Shown in pieces: positions 34,037 to 46,601 of a DNA stretch of 64,000 bases. Made by a program: the position numbers and the translations under genes. Under the pieces are notes generated by a model. It had not been told where the DNA came from, ran no database searches, and worked only from the letters and a program-made list of their open reading frames with translations. The number at the start of each line of letters is the position of its first letter. Within the stretch, counting starts at the first letter, position 1. Source of the stretch: Siniperca chuatsi (lineage: Eukaryota; Chordata; Actinopteri; Centrarchiformes; Sinipercidae); the NCBI RefSeq assembly GCF_020085105.1, contig NC_058051.1, positions 1,352,001-1,416,000 on the forward strand, read 5' to 3'.

Positions 34037-35689
34037 ATGAAATGAAAATACTGTAACATTATCACAGTTAAATAAATCACAGAGGGGATTGATACTGATC
34101 TTCACATCTCACTCTCAGAATGAAAGAAAATGGCAACCTATCTCTTTAGTAAATATTTAGATTAAGCTAATGATGAAAATACAGTGCAGCATCTGTGCAG
34201 TGTGCAAATACAGCCAGTTGTGCTTGCTGGACCGTGCAACCAGCCTGGGGGCACCGCTACATGCAGGAGCTCTGTGGGGGATTTGGACTTCACGGCCCAC
34301 ATTGTAATTATGGTTCGTGTAGTGCACGCAGTTTACATTTGACTGCTGACGATGTGGACGTTGATGACTGGGGGAAAAGCAACCAAAGTATTGATTCTAA
34401 ATTTTTACTTCAATATCCATCCGTCTGCAATAAACAATACAAATAATGCCAGTATTGCCATTTCACATCAAACAGGCTCAAAAGTTCGTCTCACTGAGTT
34501 CAATGGCTCCGGGGAGAAAGAAAAAGAAACTGCATGCTCCGACACACCCTGACACACACACACCTATGCTTGGAGTGAGAGTGATGCTAGTCTTTCCTCT
34601 CACGTTCTCTGTGTTGTCTTTAGTGTCACATTTAGTACTTTTGTCAAGCAGCAGATGGTCAAGGCTGACAGGACTGCACTAATACACAAGTGTTCCTCCA
34701 ACAAAACCTTGCCATGAAAAAAATGAAAAGCTATTTAACTTCACTAATGTGGTATCAGGTCAGTGTGATTCAGCATGACCTGTTGTCTGTTCAATAAGGG
34801 AAAACAGGAATTCCATCACAGACCCTCTTGCAGAGAAATGAAAGCGTCATACTGGTTTGTTGACACCGGTCCTCACTGGTTCTGATAACCAGCACCAAGC
34901 AAGGTCTTGGTGTTGCACCCAGTCGTGCTAATTATTGGAATACTTATGTCCAAGCGATCAGCTGGTCTCAGGAAACTCATAAGCTGGAAGATCAATGGAC
35001 TCAGTCAATAGGCTCCATTTAGAGTCCACTTTGAGTGTACCTTCCATGCTGATGGTGGAGTCTGTGCTAATGAATACAAATGGGGCTAGAGTAGACTTTA
35101 ACCTGTGGTGGCTTTGATGGAGTGTGCTTTGAAATAGCCAGTGATATACTGTATATACAGTAGCACCATACCTCACTCCTTTCACACACATAACACCAGT
35201 TGAGTCTGACAGGAATACATTTGGCAGGCTGGTAGATTTTGGGTCAAATGGGTCCTATTAAATCCCTGGATGCTGTTCTTGTGACAATCTTCTGAACTGA
35301 TGCTCTAAATTAGTTAATGGGGGTTTTCAGAGAGTACTCCATCCAAATTGTCTATTAAATGATGCCTTGTCTCTTTATTATTTGCCTACACCTTAACTTT
35401 ATTCCAAAGCAGGTGAATATATCATCATAGTTAAAGATGAGACAAGCCTGGCATTCCCTAGCCAGGCCACAGCTAAGGCTTTTGTCATACTGAGAGACAA
35501 AACAAAGTGCAACAAGACTAAAGGTGCCAGTATACCTCAACATTCACACACACTTCACGCAGCTACAAATGCTTTTGCCTTCCAATGTGGTCGGTCAACG
35601 CGTCATGAGTTTCTAGCATAACCTGGTCTAAGAAACTACAGCCATGCCAGTGGCTGGGTGAGGCTGTTCTTAGGTACAGCAGTGCTTTG
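34037..35689. other. No feature recognised
   Basis: Contains a perfect 16-bp palindrome TACTGTATATACAGTA near 35147-35162. Otherwise no repeats or exons that I can support. Confidence 0.4.
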
Positions 35690-35785
35690 AGCTAAATGCA
35701 AATGTTCACAATGTTAACATGCTGATGTTTAGAAGGTAAAGTTTAACGTGGTGACCATGTTATTTCAGCATGTTCGCATGCTAAC
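35690..35785 (+). repeat. Dispersed repeat family A, 5' fragment
   Basis: TTTGAGCTAAATGCAAATG, TTAACATGCTGATGTTTAGA and GCATGTTCGCATGCTAACTG, as at 6.17/6.98 kb. Confidence 0.6.
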
Positions 35786-36059
35786 TGTGAGGGAGCTGGA
35801 AAGCATCCCCCTCACTAAGGTGAAAAAATACACACACGTACATTAACTTTGCAAAGTTTGTCAAAACAGCCACAGGAATTTTATTTTTGTTATGGTGTGC
35901 TTTTATTTTGGTAAACCCTACTAATCATTCTGTCATTGAGGTCCGGGGGCGTGTTTGTGCACACATGGGAATGCAGCCACAGCACTCTGGGGTTGCAGTC
36001 AAATAGTCTTTTTTGCTTAGGAAGCTTCCTAACTGAGTGAAATGACCCGGAAGTATTTA

Positions 36060-36660
36060 AGTGGCAGCCATGATAAGAGCTGTTCGAATTCTATAAATGC
36101 TAAGGAAAGGTGCTTCAAGGCTTCCTTTCTTATCTCCTTTAGCATAAGACACACTGGACCATCCTTTACTTAAAGGAAAGGAGATAATGCAGTCCCACAA
36201 TTCCTTGCGGCGGCAACATTTAAAACAACGCGATTCGGCCGTTCGCGTAAAGCAGAGATGGAGCGTGTGAATATGGACAGAAGTGTGGACGTGATATAAA
36301 AACTTTTTTTGATCATGAAGCCTAATGTTTCTCTACAGTTCTGTGGTTTATCAGTGAAGTGTATGAACTCCACTGCAGACTGGAGTCTCTGTTAACAGTG
36401 AACAGACAGATGCTCGTCTGCTCTATGAAACGCCTGTGTCCGCACTGCGCTGCATTATTATAAACTATGATGAACTGGTCGTGGGTCACATCTCTCGCCC
36501 CGTCCAGGCGCTGTCTCTCCCTCTTCATCTCCTTGCAGTTCTCATGCATTATGTGCATCTGTGGTGTTGTCTGTGTAGTTGCTGTCCCTGCTTTGACGTA
36601 TGTTGTGTTCAAGTTTGCTGTCTGCTGTAGTGTTAAACGTTCTCAAATTGTTAGCTAACT
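36060..36660. repeat. Probable dispersed DNA-transposon remnant
   Basis: Words such as AATGCTAAGGAAAGGTGCTT, AAAGGAAAGGAGATAATGCA and CACAATTCCTTGCGGCGGCA match a sequence I recall from many fish genomes. A short inverted pair (TTATCTCCTTT near 36129 and AAAGGAGATAA near 36177) is present. The overlapping open frames (64-96 codons) are probably non-coding. Borders and class uncertain. Confidence 0.35.
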
Positions 36661-37539
36661 ATTAGATAGAATTTATCCTGGCCATTCAAATGAATACAAA
36701 AAAAATGCGCTATTTAGTATAAAGTCATTATATAGACTGACCTCTCAGCACCGCCAACTGTGACTGACTTCCAGCTCCCTGCCTGTATTCCTTTTTTTAT
36801 TTCCAATACGTTGTTAATGAGGTAATATTTTTCCCAAGGTCGTCCATGTTTGAACAGCCTGCATGAAACAACGCGGTAAGAAAGCACAGGACGGAATAAG
36901 ATGCGCTTTTTGTAGTCCATCTTAGGAACATGGCAGTTTAACCATGGCAGACCCATCATTCACATCTTTGTAAGTATTTAGGAAAAGACATAGGAGGGAC
37001 TTTTCGACCGCAGCCCAGCAGATGTCAATTACCTTGTTAGGCTGAACCAAGTAGTCAAGGAAGAGAGAGGGGAGTGGGTAGAGTAAGTTTGGCTTTTGCT
37101 TGCTATTTCTTTAGTTTATTATGCATTTTATTGAATCTGTATTAGGCAATAGTAATCTGTATTTTGTATATGGAATATTGTTAAGATTAAATTGAAAATA
37201 CATGTTTTAAAGCTATTGTTGGTGGTTCTAAATGTTCCCTTCACCGTTTAATGGTGCTGGTAGAGACTAGGGATACATGCCAGGTGGGAAAGCAGTGTGA
37301 CACCCAAGAGAGAGAGGGTCAGGTTGGGTGTCACCTCCTACTGCTGGAATCTGCTGCACCTGGGAGATTGCTTTTGTTGTCCATCAGCCTGCTAAATGTT
37401 TGGTGAGAGTTGTGGAACTTTTTGTAACTTGTGTATGGCCACCAGTAAAAATCAGACTGATGTTGATCCTTGCTCCAAAACACTTTACACCTCAATACCG
37501 CTGGTTTCCATCCTGTTTGTAATGGTTCACCACCATCTA
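36661..37539. other. No feature recognised
   Basis: No open frame or repeat that I can support. Confidence 0.4.
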
Positions 37540-37862
37540 GACCTTACACTAACATTTGCTAATTAGCTCTAAGCACAAAGTACAGCTGAGGCTGATGGGA
37601 ATGTCATGGGTTTTTCAGGTATTTGGTCATAAATGAAAGTGTTGGACAAACTGAAATTTTGACTTGGTAGCGCTAAATGAAAAAGTTATTACAATTCATT
37701 CTGTGGATAACATGAATGCCTACCCAATCTCAACATTTCAGACATTTCACTATGAACCAAAAATGTCAACATCCTTGTCAGTGGATCACCATAATCATTA
37801 GGGTACATTGTCCGGGAACCATGGATATTTGTACTAAATTTCTGTCAATCCAAATTCTGTGA
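37540..37862 (+). repeat. Dispersed repeat family A, long copy
   Basis: ACATTTGCTAATTAGC, AAGTACAGCTGAGGCTGATG, GGTATTTGGTCATAAATGAA, AAACTGAAATTTTGAC, and further tandem-like 'GGATCACCA' units. It is the best-preserved middle section of the family in this window; compare 57140-57535. Confidence 0.75.
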
Positions 37863-39224
37863 TTTAAAGTGATTGGTTCTGCTTTACTCAGGCAGTTTGA
37901 ATTACATTGTTGGTTGTAAGTAAGAGTTATCACACCATTACATACATCATGGAATGAATCACATCCTGCAAGTTTTTTCACTCCTGCAGCAGTTATCACA
38001 TTGCATGTACTGTAGATTATCAATTTAACACTTGAATTCTTGTAGTTCTACATGCCATTTAATGTTTCCCATTGACATACTGTGGTGAAATTTACACTTT
38101 GGCAGTACCCTCGGTCATTCTGTTAGAAGTGGCCTTGTTTGACGTGACTCATTTCAATAGCAAAGCTGTTTCAATAGAGGCAAGAAAACTATCTAAGGCC
38201 TATGTACATACAGTAGGCTACGGAGCAACATTTGTGTCTTTACTTGACGTTTTTCATATCTACTATAGAATCAAACCAGCATTGCTCTGTAGAGGCACAT
38301 GCAACAACTCTAGACGTGACGTACACCAGCTCCACCAAGACTCCTTGGCGTCATCATTTCAGCATGCTATTAATCATCATAAATCAGGATGTCACTCTTG
38401 TTGAAGTCCCCTCCCGCTCAGATCCTGCAGTATATGTTTCCAAAGTTCAACTAGCTGGCTTCCACCATGAGGCCATGAGCTCAGAGGACCACACCCGGTC
38501 ATGAATGGAGCAGACAAATGCGTCACAACCACAGAGAGTCAAGCTTCATCTGTGAACACTCTTCGAAAAGGTTTATTGACCTTCGTTGACTCAGGGCAGA
38601 AAAATGTTTTCTGCCCATAAACACTAAATGAATACTCTGCCACAATGACTGCTGCTACAATACTAGCATGAGCACTACTGCCTAACTTCTGGTACTGCTA
38701 CTACTGCCTAATATTAGCAATAATAATATTACCTCCTGTGTGACTACGCAAATACATAGCACACCCTAGAAACCGTTAACTGCACCAAGCAACCACCTAG
38801 AGAGCACTGATTGGTCACTTTTTTCCCCTCAACCAATGGAACCATGGTGATATCAGTGTGGTAGGTTGTAGGTAGGATGCTGGTCCCAAAAGTACTTTAT
38901 TAAGATAGTCTGAGTCAAAGAACAGGAAATAACAAAAGAATAGTACAATATGCTTATATTAAGGTATCACTCATTGTGCCTCACAGTTTTTGGTTGGTCT
39001 CAAGTTCTTTTCAACTGTGAAACTTCTTCGTCCTCACAACCACCTAGTAACACCTAAGAAACCACCCAAAATACCCTGACAAGCATTCAAAGTTAAGGGT
39101 TACGCTTAGGGTTTATATAGAAAGATATGTGGTGAGGGGGTTAGTGTCAGGGTTAGCATATCTGTTGTGTATTGGTTTGTTGCTAAGCTTCAGGTGCCAT
39201 TTGGCTGTGCCACCCTGTCCTGCG
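37863..39224. other. No gene recognised
   Basis: A 110-codon plus frame (38072-38404) shows no domain. Otherwise ordinary AT-rich sequence. Confidence 0.4.
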
Positions 39225-39430
39225 GTCTGTTCCAGAGAGCAGGTCTAGTGAAAACTCATTTCTAGAAACGGAGATCACCGTGACTGTGGGTCCGTTACTG
39301 TGGTAACATACGTTGTGAAACTAACCTGCTTGCTGGCAGGTTTTCTTCAACAAACACTGGATTTTTCTGTCTCCTCCTCTTCTGCCAAGCCTGGAGGCGC
39401 TGTCTGACACGTTGTTTCATTTCCTCATTC
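39225..39430. repeat. Possible DNA-transposon fragment
   Basis: GTGAAAACTCATTTCTAGAA, GAGATCACCGTGACTGTGG and AACCTGCTTGCTGGCAGGTT (itself a 7-bp-arm palindrome), then TCTTCAACAAACACT. This order matches a fish repeat I recall, but borders and class are unknown. Confidence 0.35.
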
Positions 39431-41303
39431 ATACTGATCAATCGACATCAGAGCGCATTCGTTTGTAGAAGTTTATATCGGAAGAAGAATACAGAAATCC
39501 CGGTCGGATATTAGTTCTTTACCCATGGACCCTCTTTAACATGAACCCTTTTTCTAATCATTCGAGGCTGGTCGGAACAGATTATCTGCCCAAATGATCC
39601 TGTAGTGTAAAGGGGTTTACAGACATAATCTCAATGTTACCGACTGGAATCTCCCCGATTTCTGTAGTGTGAAAGGAACAGCGATGGAATACTGAGCAGA
39701 AACCTGCAATAGCCAATGAGAGCGAGCTGACCGGGTGACTGCAGGGAGAGAGTGACTGCTGGGTGAGCTAGGTTGACTTTTAACCAGAGAGAGTGGCACT
39801 CTCACTCATAAGAATTGGTCTCTGCTTTCATGTGCGTACTTGCTGGCGCTCCATCACTTTATCCACAGTTTTTTTCTCTTTTTTTTGTTTTTCGATGCAA
39901 AACATAGCAAGTGCAACCAGCTGACGACGGCAGTCCGCCGCCACGTTTGAAGTCGCATTTGATCACGCAAGTTTCAGTGAGATCCCAAGTCCCAGAAATC
40001 GCCACACTGACACAGCTTAGTGTGTGGTCCTACGTCTTGACTGTCTGTGCTCTCCCACGTTTTTAAAATCGGTTAAGATTTGAAAATCATCTAGTGTGCA
40101 CCAGGCATTAGGGAAATATCTGGCTCTATGTGCAAGTGTACAGTGGGTTTATCAGAGCTTTTTTTCACTAAAAACAGCTACTTGGGTCGATACGAGTGTA
40201 CTTTGCAGGCTGGAAAACCAAAACAATTAGCTAAAAGAGGCGAAAAGCTCTGAAGAGCTCAGGGGAACCGCAGAGTTGGTGATAACTGATCCATATTAAT
40301 ATTAGAAAATTGATTAGTGCTGATTTAAAGACAAAATCAATTTTGGCCACATAATTTCAGGACACTGATAAGTATGAATCAGTGACTGCAAAATAATTTC
40401 AAGGCAGATCATGTTAATGACAATCTATCACCATGCAATTAAATTTTACATACTGTTTAACACACAAGTCCTACCTTTTAACAATACATGTGGTAACGAA
40501 GGGACTCTTGTCACAGAGGTGTCACTTTATCAGGGCTGCTAACTTTTCAATTTAGTTTGCAGTGAGATTTGGTGCATTTTATGAGTAGGCCTGCTGTGAC
40601 ATTACCCACCGCAAGGGTCGGGTCATTGCTCCTCAACCCCACGAATTTTAACGTTCAGAAGCCAAAGTCACAATTTTAAAAGCATGTATAGATGAAAAGC
40701 CAAGTCAATAATCATAGTCTATGATGAATATGTATGGTTGATTAGCATACTTGCCAGCCTCCAGACATCATAACCCAAATTGGGAGATCAAACCTAACCA
40801 GGGTATATGGGGATCTTCCCCCGGAAAGCTGTTAATTTCAGACAGAAAAAGCTGTCTTACACTCTGCACGTTTAACCCAGAGCCCTACTGAACATCGCAT
40901 GCTGTGGTATTCAATTAGGGACATAAGCTATACTTTGAAGAATAGGACTGGTAAAGCTATGGCACTATCAACAGATAATGTTCCATTTGCAACTTCAATC
41001 ACAGCATATAAGGAATTTCTCAAAATATGAACTATATATACATATTTATATATAGTATATATATCAAAGTATCATACTGTCAATAGTTTTTTCAAGATCA
41101 CTGTAAATGAATGCTAGCTTTTATTTCTGTTCCAGTCCAGTGTCTAGTACTCTTTATTATGAGGAGTACATTATGATTATACCTTCTCACTGTAACTCAA
41201 AATACATTTACTTTTTTACTGTCTTTTTAAAAAACATACAAATAAAGAAAACATTGTGTAGCCACTATCTCATTGTCTCAAATTGAATGGCTTTAATGCT
41301 ATT
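39431..41303. other. No gene recognised; AT-rich patch near 41030-41065
   Basis: No exon or firm repeat. ATATATA-rich words near 41.03-41.06 kb. Confidence 0.4.
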
Positions 41304-41357
41304 CCGACGTGTGTGTGTGTGTGTGTGTGTGCGCACACATGCACGCACACACGTCGG
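41304..41357. repeat. (GT)n/(CA)n palindrome able to form a cruciform or Z-DNA
   Basis: CCGACGTGTGTGTGTG... runs into GCGCACACATGCACGC and closes with ACACACGTCGG. The outer 12 bp are exact inverted complements and the whole is alternating purine-pyrimidine. Confidence 0.85.
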
Positions 41358-43184
41358 CCTATTTCATGCATAAGTCAGTGCCCCACTTGGGCCACCCCAG
41401 TTAAAAAACTCTGGACATGCCACTGCTCTCTAGTCACAAACTGTCTCTGACTCACAGCACAAGAGCAGGTCCACTTGATTACTATCCCAGCGTCCTCTGG
41501 TGTCGCATCAGCTGGGCGGAGTTGATTTGCGCCATGACATCATCAGTTATAAATGTGTTTTTCACTACATGAGAAAATGGAAGTGTGGCACGAGAGCGTG
41601 TGAAAAGTGTCAGTTGCGTGAGTCTCACCGTCAGTGTGTAAGTTGGCAGCCCTGCAAATGGCAAAGTGAGATGTATTGCATGTATGCTAAAGTTGATACA
41701 CTTTCAAGTGTGTTGTTGAGGAACACAAAAAGTCAAAGACTGCTGGACGTTGGTGCTGTGGCTCTGGTGATAGCTTACGGTCCAAAACAAAAAAGCAAAT
41801 AAATCATTGGAAAATCACTTTTGCAATTTTTTTTAGATTAAAAAAACCTCATTTGTATTAGTGCTTTCAGTTTTGTTATCCATCAGCACACAAGGCCAAT
41901 ATGTCCAGTTCTGTTGCAGAACTCCATAATAATCGTAATACAGAACATAGTGGTTTACCTTTGACCTTTATCTGTGAAAGATTCACGTTATAGACATGGG
42001 ATATTTCACTTTTTAAATCACTCAAACATATTTCAAATGTGATCAAATGCATTGTTGACCACGTCCGTTGATATTGTGTTTCAGTAGTGCGTACTCCCAA
42101 AAAATGTCCAATTAAAGTAGCACACACCAGTTGACACACAGTGAGACTGGAGCTTTCTGGGGCTCCGGGGCAGTTGTCCCCTTTGCCCGGTTGGTAAGCC
42201 AGCTTTGCTGCTGAAGAGAATTCGTTGGAAGTGTAGAGAAGCAGGAGTGTACTGACGTTGTATTGATGATGCTTCCAGTCACTGAGTATAGAACATTTTG
42301 GGAATTTTACCGAACGTCGAATGCACTGGAGCACTGGGACGTGTTGGAGAATGGCAGGCTCCTTCTTCAGCAGTTTGTTACCTATTTAACTATAGACTGG
42401 TAAGACAAACACATATTGTCACCAGATTTTATGGGGAATAAATCCCTCCAACGTTTAAAGCCTCTAACAGGTACTTGGCAGCACCACTAGGAGCTGCCAA
42501 AGGTTCAAGTTGCTTTGTGCAGGTTATTGTAACAAAATATCTTGCATGTTCAGTAAAATAGAATTTTATGTAAAACAAACTGTTCAATAGAAGTTTTGCA
42601 ATGCCTTGAGCTGTTGAGTTCGTACAGCGGAGTTTTTCTTCTTTCCTGTCTCCTGCCCTTCCGTTCCACTCTGGCCTTTCCTCCCCTCGGCTGACCTTCC
42701 CTCCCCTCCAGCCCTTTATCCTGCAGATGTTGGCTTGACTTTGTGGTTTGTCATCTCAGCACAAAGGCCGCTCTGTTGACGAGAGCCTGGCATCGGCCTG
42801 GGTGCCTTCCAGCGTAATCTGTCCTAGACAGCCGCTCACAGAGCCAAGGGGCGGGTGGGCATGAGCTGGGCATGGAGCATGAAGAGGGGGGCTGGGGGCA
42901 TAGGCTACAAGGCAGGAATGGAGTCACAGCTGTGAGGGGAGGGTCAACTACCCCCTCCACATCCTCTTCTCTTCAATCTCATAGCCTCAATACGCAGTCA
43001 ATCATCCAACAGACCATATCTCCTTCTTACAGGAGGAGACAGGGTCACTGAGTCAGGGCTCCAGTTCTGAATGCTGTTTTAGGACCTTTCTTACTCTGTC
43101 CTCTCTTCACAACGTACAAGTCTTTTGCTTTTTACCAAAGACTTCAGCTGAGAGAAACACTCAAGCTTAAGCTCCTTTTGGAAG
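41358..43184. other. No gene recognised
   Basis: TCTGGACATGCCACTG at 41411-41426 resembles a hAT right terminus, but no left partner was found. The 152-codon minus frame at 41876-42334 has no domain that I can name; its PGKGDNCPGAPESSS segment recalls a phrase in fish repeats. The 42.6-42.97 kb part is GC-richer, without a clear exon. Confidence 0.4.
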
Positions 43185-43232
43185 GCTTTGTCGAATTTGC
43201 CTGCGTTGGATCAATAAAGTATATCTCGTCTT
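43185..43232 (+). mobile_element. LINE 3' tail-like fragment
   Basis: GCGTTGGATCAATAAAGTAT followed by a degenerate TCTCGTCTTGTC stretch resembles the 'ggatcaataaagtatctatc' end of fish LINEs. Very short, so tentative. Confidence 0.35.
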
Positions 43233-44270
43233 GTCTTTATACTTGGTGTCCTTTTGATGAATAAAAATCATCTGTTGGTTGTATCAGCAAATGCAGCAAT
43301 AAGGATCAGGTTACGCTAGAAAATATCTAGTTCAAATGACGACTTGTCCAACCACGTCGGAAGACAAAAGTGTTAGCGGCGGGGAAGAGCTGGTCGTCAG
43401 AGAGTGGGTGGAGACATGATGATCGTTTTAAATATGGGAATAACAGTGCACATGTTCAGACATTCAAAGTGTTGCACTTGTTTGTACACATGAAAAATGA
43501 CAAATGGAGTGTGTGAATATCTGATTGTCAGTTTCGGAAAGTTGAAATTCTCGGACGCAGCCCCCCAATTCCGACGTAAGAAAAGTGTGGGGGGAGGGGA
43601 TTTCTGAAGCCGCTCAACCAGCCCACAAGAGATTCAGGTGAAGCATACTGGCGCCTTAAGACTGCAGCATAAAACAGAAACCCAACTCAAAAACCACAGG
43701 TTACCTCGGTAACATGATTTTTGACATGAACTGTACTTACAAAGTTAATATCTGAAAATCTGGAAGCACTGAGTCCAACAATCCCCAGACACCCCACCCC
43801 CCACCTGCAGTTTTACCAGAATATACTACTGCTAGCGTAGCTAAATAGAGGACAAGCCTTTTGACTGTCATAATCAAACATTCCTACATCATCCATTCAA
43901 AGACGGTTCAAAGACGCATTTGGTTGTGTATGACTTGCAGTGTTTCTGTATTTGTAGTTGTCAAACTGGCCAATATTTTTCTAATCAGTTTTTGTTTTTT
44001 AATGCTGCTCTTGTGTTGTCACAAAGGTAATGACGTTTTCTTCATTTGCTTGTGTTATGTCCATTTGTGTGTGTTTTCATAAGTTGTGGTGTGTCCAGCT
44101 GTCTCAGCCAGTGTACATTTCCCAGTGCATTCAGATTAAGGTGTTTACATCAACCAATCGCTTTATATGTCCCCAGAGGGGACGGCACCTGTACGTGATG
44201 CATGATATTCTGATTTGGATCTTTTTCTCATTACAAGTGAAATAAAGTTTTCAGGTACCAAACACTACGG
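43233..44270. other. No feature recognised
   Basis: Short chance frames only. Confidence 0.4.
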
Positions 44271-45240
44271 ACTGCCAGATGAGTAAAATAGATTTTCCGC
44301 TTGTTTTGGCAGTAAGCAGGGAGACCCTTGCTGCCTGCTGGGCTGAGGAACTCTCTAGTGTGAGGGTGCAAAAGGCTGTTGGCCCCAATGGCATCCCTGG
44401 CCTGGTTGTTCCAGTCAACTGGCAGATGTCTGCTCTGACATATTCCACCTGTCCTGGCTCAGGCTGTAATCCACACCTGTCTGAAGAACACCACCATTAC
44501 CCCTCTAGCTGCCCTGTAGCTCTCACACCTGTCAGCCTAAAGTGCTGTGACCCATATCAAGGACTTTGTACCACACTTGATCCACATCAGACTGCCCGCG
44601 CCTCAGTAGATCTAAAGAAGATTCAGAGGGAAAAGCTCGACCTATGTAAGGAATGTTGTTTGTTAACTTCCTCTTAACATTTGATACCATTGCTTCCACT
44701 GTCCAAAGTCAAATGCAGAAGCTTGAGCATTCTGGTACTGTGCACCTGCAACTGGATCTTCAGCCTTGTGTTGGACGGGCCCCAGGCAGTGAGAACTGGA
44801 AGTCACACTTGTTCCACTCACACCAAGAACACAGGGCCCCCGCAGGGCAGCGTGCCCAATCCTCTGCTGCTCGACTCCCTCGTTTCTTATGAATGGATGG
44901 CCATGCACACCTCACATGCGTGGGTGATACATGCTTGTGACGACACAGTAGTAGGACTGCTCGCTGAAAACGATGAATCAGCCTGCTGGGAGGAGGTGAA
45001 GAATTTGGTGGCATGTGGTGTGAAGAAAACTCTCTCTCCCTTAATGTCAGGAAAACTGAAGAGCTGATTGTCGGGGGGGGGGGGGGCTAGTCGAGGTGAA
45101 ACTGCAAAAGTCAAAGCAGTTCAATATTTAAACTTGCTCAAGACACTAAGCAACAATGGTCCGTCCACCGTTCATTCTCACCTTCAGCTACCAATAAACA
45201 GTAAAGAACCCTGCCAATAGAGTATTACTCTCCTCCCATT
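44271..45240 (+). pseudogene. LINE reverse-transcriptase remnant
   Basis: Frame 44279-44677 contains VQKAVGPNGIPGLVV and, after loss of some residues, CPVALTPVSLKCC, which correspond to the 'KAxGPDGIPGRVL' and 'RPVALTPVxMKCFE' fingers motifs of fish non-LTR reverse transcriptases. Frame 44681-45067 carries the palm: CNWIFSLVLDGPQAVRTGS, then GPPQGSVPNPLL, and ACDDTVVGLLAENDE, where the two Asp of the catalytic xxDD box are kept at about 44940. EELIVG near 45059 precedes a G run. Frame changes and stops lie between the blocks and no endonuclease or 3' tail is present. I think it belongs to a jockey-superfamily clade different from the L2-like copies, but I cannot name it. Confidence 0.78.
45073..45086 (+). 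repeat. Poly-G run
   Basis: Fourteen G in a row within the decayed LINE; a potential slippage site or assembly weak point. Confidence 0.9.
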
Positions 45241-45426
45241 TTCCTCATTACTGTGTCCAGAAAATCTAAATTTAGGCAATTTAGGCAAAAGGGAGGAAGC
45301 CAGGGTGAAGGTAGAGCTGAGATGACCTTACTGTGATATAGCCTGAGACGCTCGTCAATTACGCACACACACTCCTAAAAATTCGGATTGGTTGGTTGTT
45401 TCTACAACTGGGGAAATTACTTGTCA

Positions 45427-45510
45427 TTGAGCACAGACCTATTTGAATCATGAACAAATCAGAGATGTGGGCGGTGATTCAGATGTCTGAGGGATGCCCC
45501 CTGAAACCTG
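45427..45510 (+). repeat. Dispersed repeat family D, copy 2
   Basis: Matches 12645-12720 in order: AGACCTATTTGAA, GAACAAAT, GTGGGCGGTGATTCAGA, GTCTGA and GAAACCTGG. Small insertions set the copies apart. Confidence 0.5.
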
Positions 45511-45707
45511 GTCCTGAATTGGAACCAGTTCTTAACTTGACTTAGAACCCTTTTATCGGTACTTGATGAATCCAGGGAGTGAGATTAGCAGAGCGGGAAA
45601 TATGGCTGTGGTGTAATTTATTATTGTGCATGCAGCCTCCTCCTCCTCTCTTTCTCTGCTCGGCTCCCTGTGTCGTGTTTGACCGAGGGCAGGGCTCAGC
45701 TCCTCCA

Positions 45708-45708
<1 letters not shown>

Positions 45709-45744
<36 letters not shown>
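45709..45744. repeat. (CA)n microsatellite
   Basis: About 17 CA units. The minus-strand frames through it are spurious. Confidence 0.95.
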
Positions 45745-45747
<3 letters not shown>

Positions 45748-46110
45748 CAGACAGCAGAGCAAAGGGGACCACAGCGTAGAGAGAGGAAGATAACGTACTT
45801 GAGTTAACGACAACTATCCTCGTTACTCTAAGTGCAATAAAAAGTAAAAAGCCAATCAAAGTAAATGATCTAAACACCTATTCAACAAGGAGACTTTTGC
45901 AGGAAAGCGATACTTTCAACCACTTTGCCACAGTCTGCCAATCCAGCACCGGTATGTTTCAGGGTTCTTCATTCTTTTCAGACTTCGCTCAGTGTTGATG
46001 TCCAGAATATTATTTATTTTATTTAGATTTGTTTATAGGGAGATACAGAGTTTATAGTGACTTTGCTGATGTCGATCTAGAATCAATATTTTGTCAAGTA
46101 ATTATATTGT

Positions 46111-46131
46111 TGTTGTTTTTTTTTTTTTTTT
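46111..46131. repeat. Poly-T run after (TTG)n
   Basis: TTGTTGTTG followed by a long T run. Confidence 0.85.
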
Positions 46132-46240
46132 GCCCAGTGATTAAAAAAGCACTAAGAGTATCAATAAAGTACCGGACCAATAAGCAGTGTCGATAAGAGT
46201 AGCAGTTTCAATCAAATCCTAACGATAGCCATCCCTAGAT

Positions 46241-46601
46241 GTCTGGAGCCAGACTTGTAGTTTGTAGTGTTCTTGTGTTGGATTGCGTTGACCCCCCTGC
46301 CCATCCCTTGTGGAGGGATACTATGTCATGAACGCCTGACAGTACATGCACAGATTTGTATATTCTGTGTGCATGTTACTTAATCACGGATTTTCACTTG
46401 GAAGCTGCACACCTCAGGTAGTGTTACACAAAAAGCCTACAAAGAAAAATGTGTTTAAACACTGTATACTTCCAATTTTGGCAAAAGTTTGAGCACCAAA
46501 CTGATTGACTACATATGTACAGTATATACAACAGTTACGTTTGGAGGGGGGTGTAATTACATACATTATGTTTTTATTTTAGGACATCTTTTCATTTGTT
46601 G
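46241..46601. other. No feature recognised
   Basis: AT-rich, no frame or repeat that I can support. Confidence 0.4.

Larger units (their letters stand above)
45511..46240. repeat. Probable DNA-transposon remnant with embedded microsatellite
   Basis: It begins AATTGGAACCAGTTCTTAAC and TAGAACCCTTTTATCGGTAC, and ends ATCAATAAAGTACCGGACCA, TCCTAACGATAGCC and ATCCCTA. Degenerate 'taccgg/atcgat' words and a terminal CATCCCTA are typical of a fish DNA element beginning TAGGGATGG. The left terminus is unclear. Confidence 0.35.

Noticed and set aside
41411..41426. hAT-terminus-like TCTGGACATGCCACTG
   Set aside because: No matching left end or 8-bp duplication found.
41876..42334. 152-codon minus open frame
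   Set aside because: No domain; part of it (PGKGDNCPGAPESSS) recalls a repeat-derived phrase, but I cannot place it, so it is not called as a gene.
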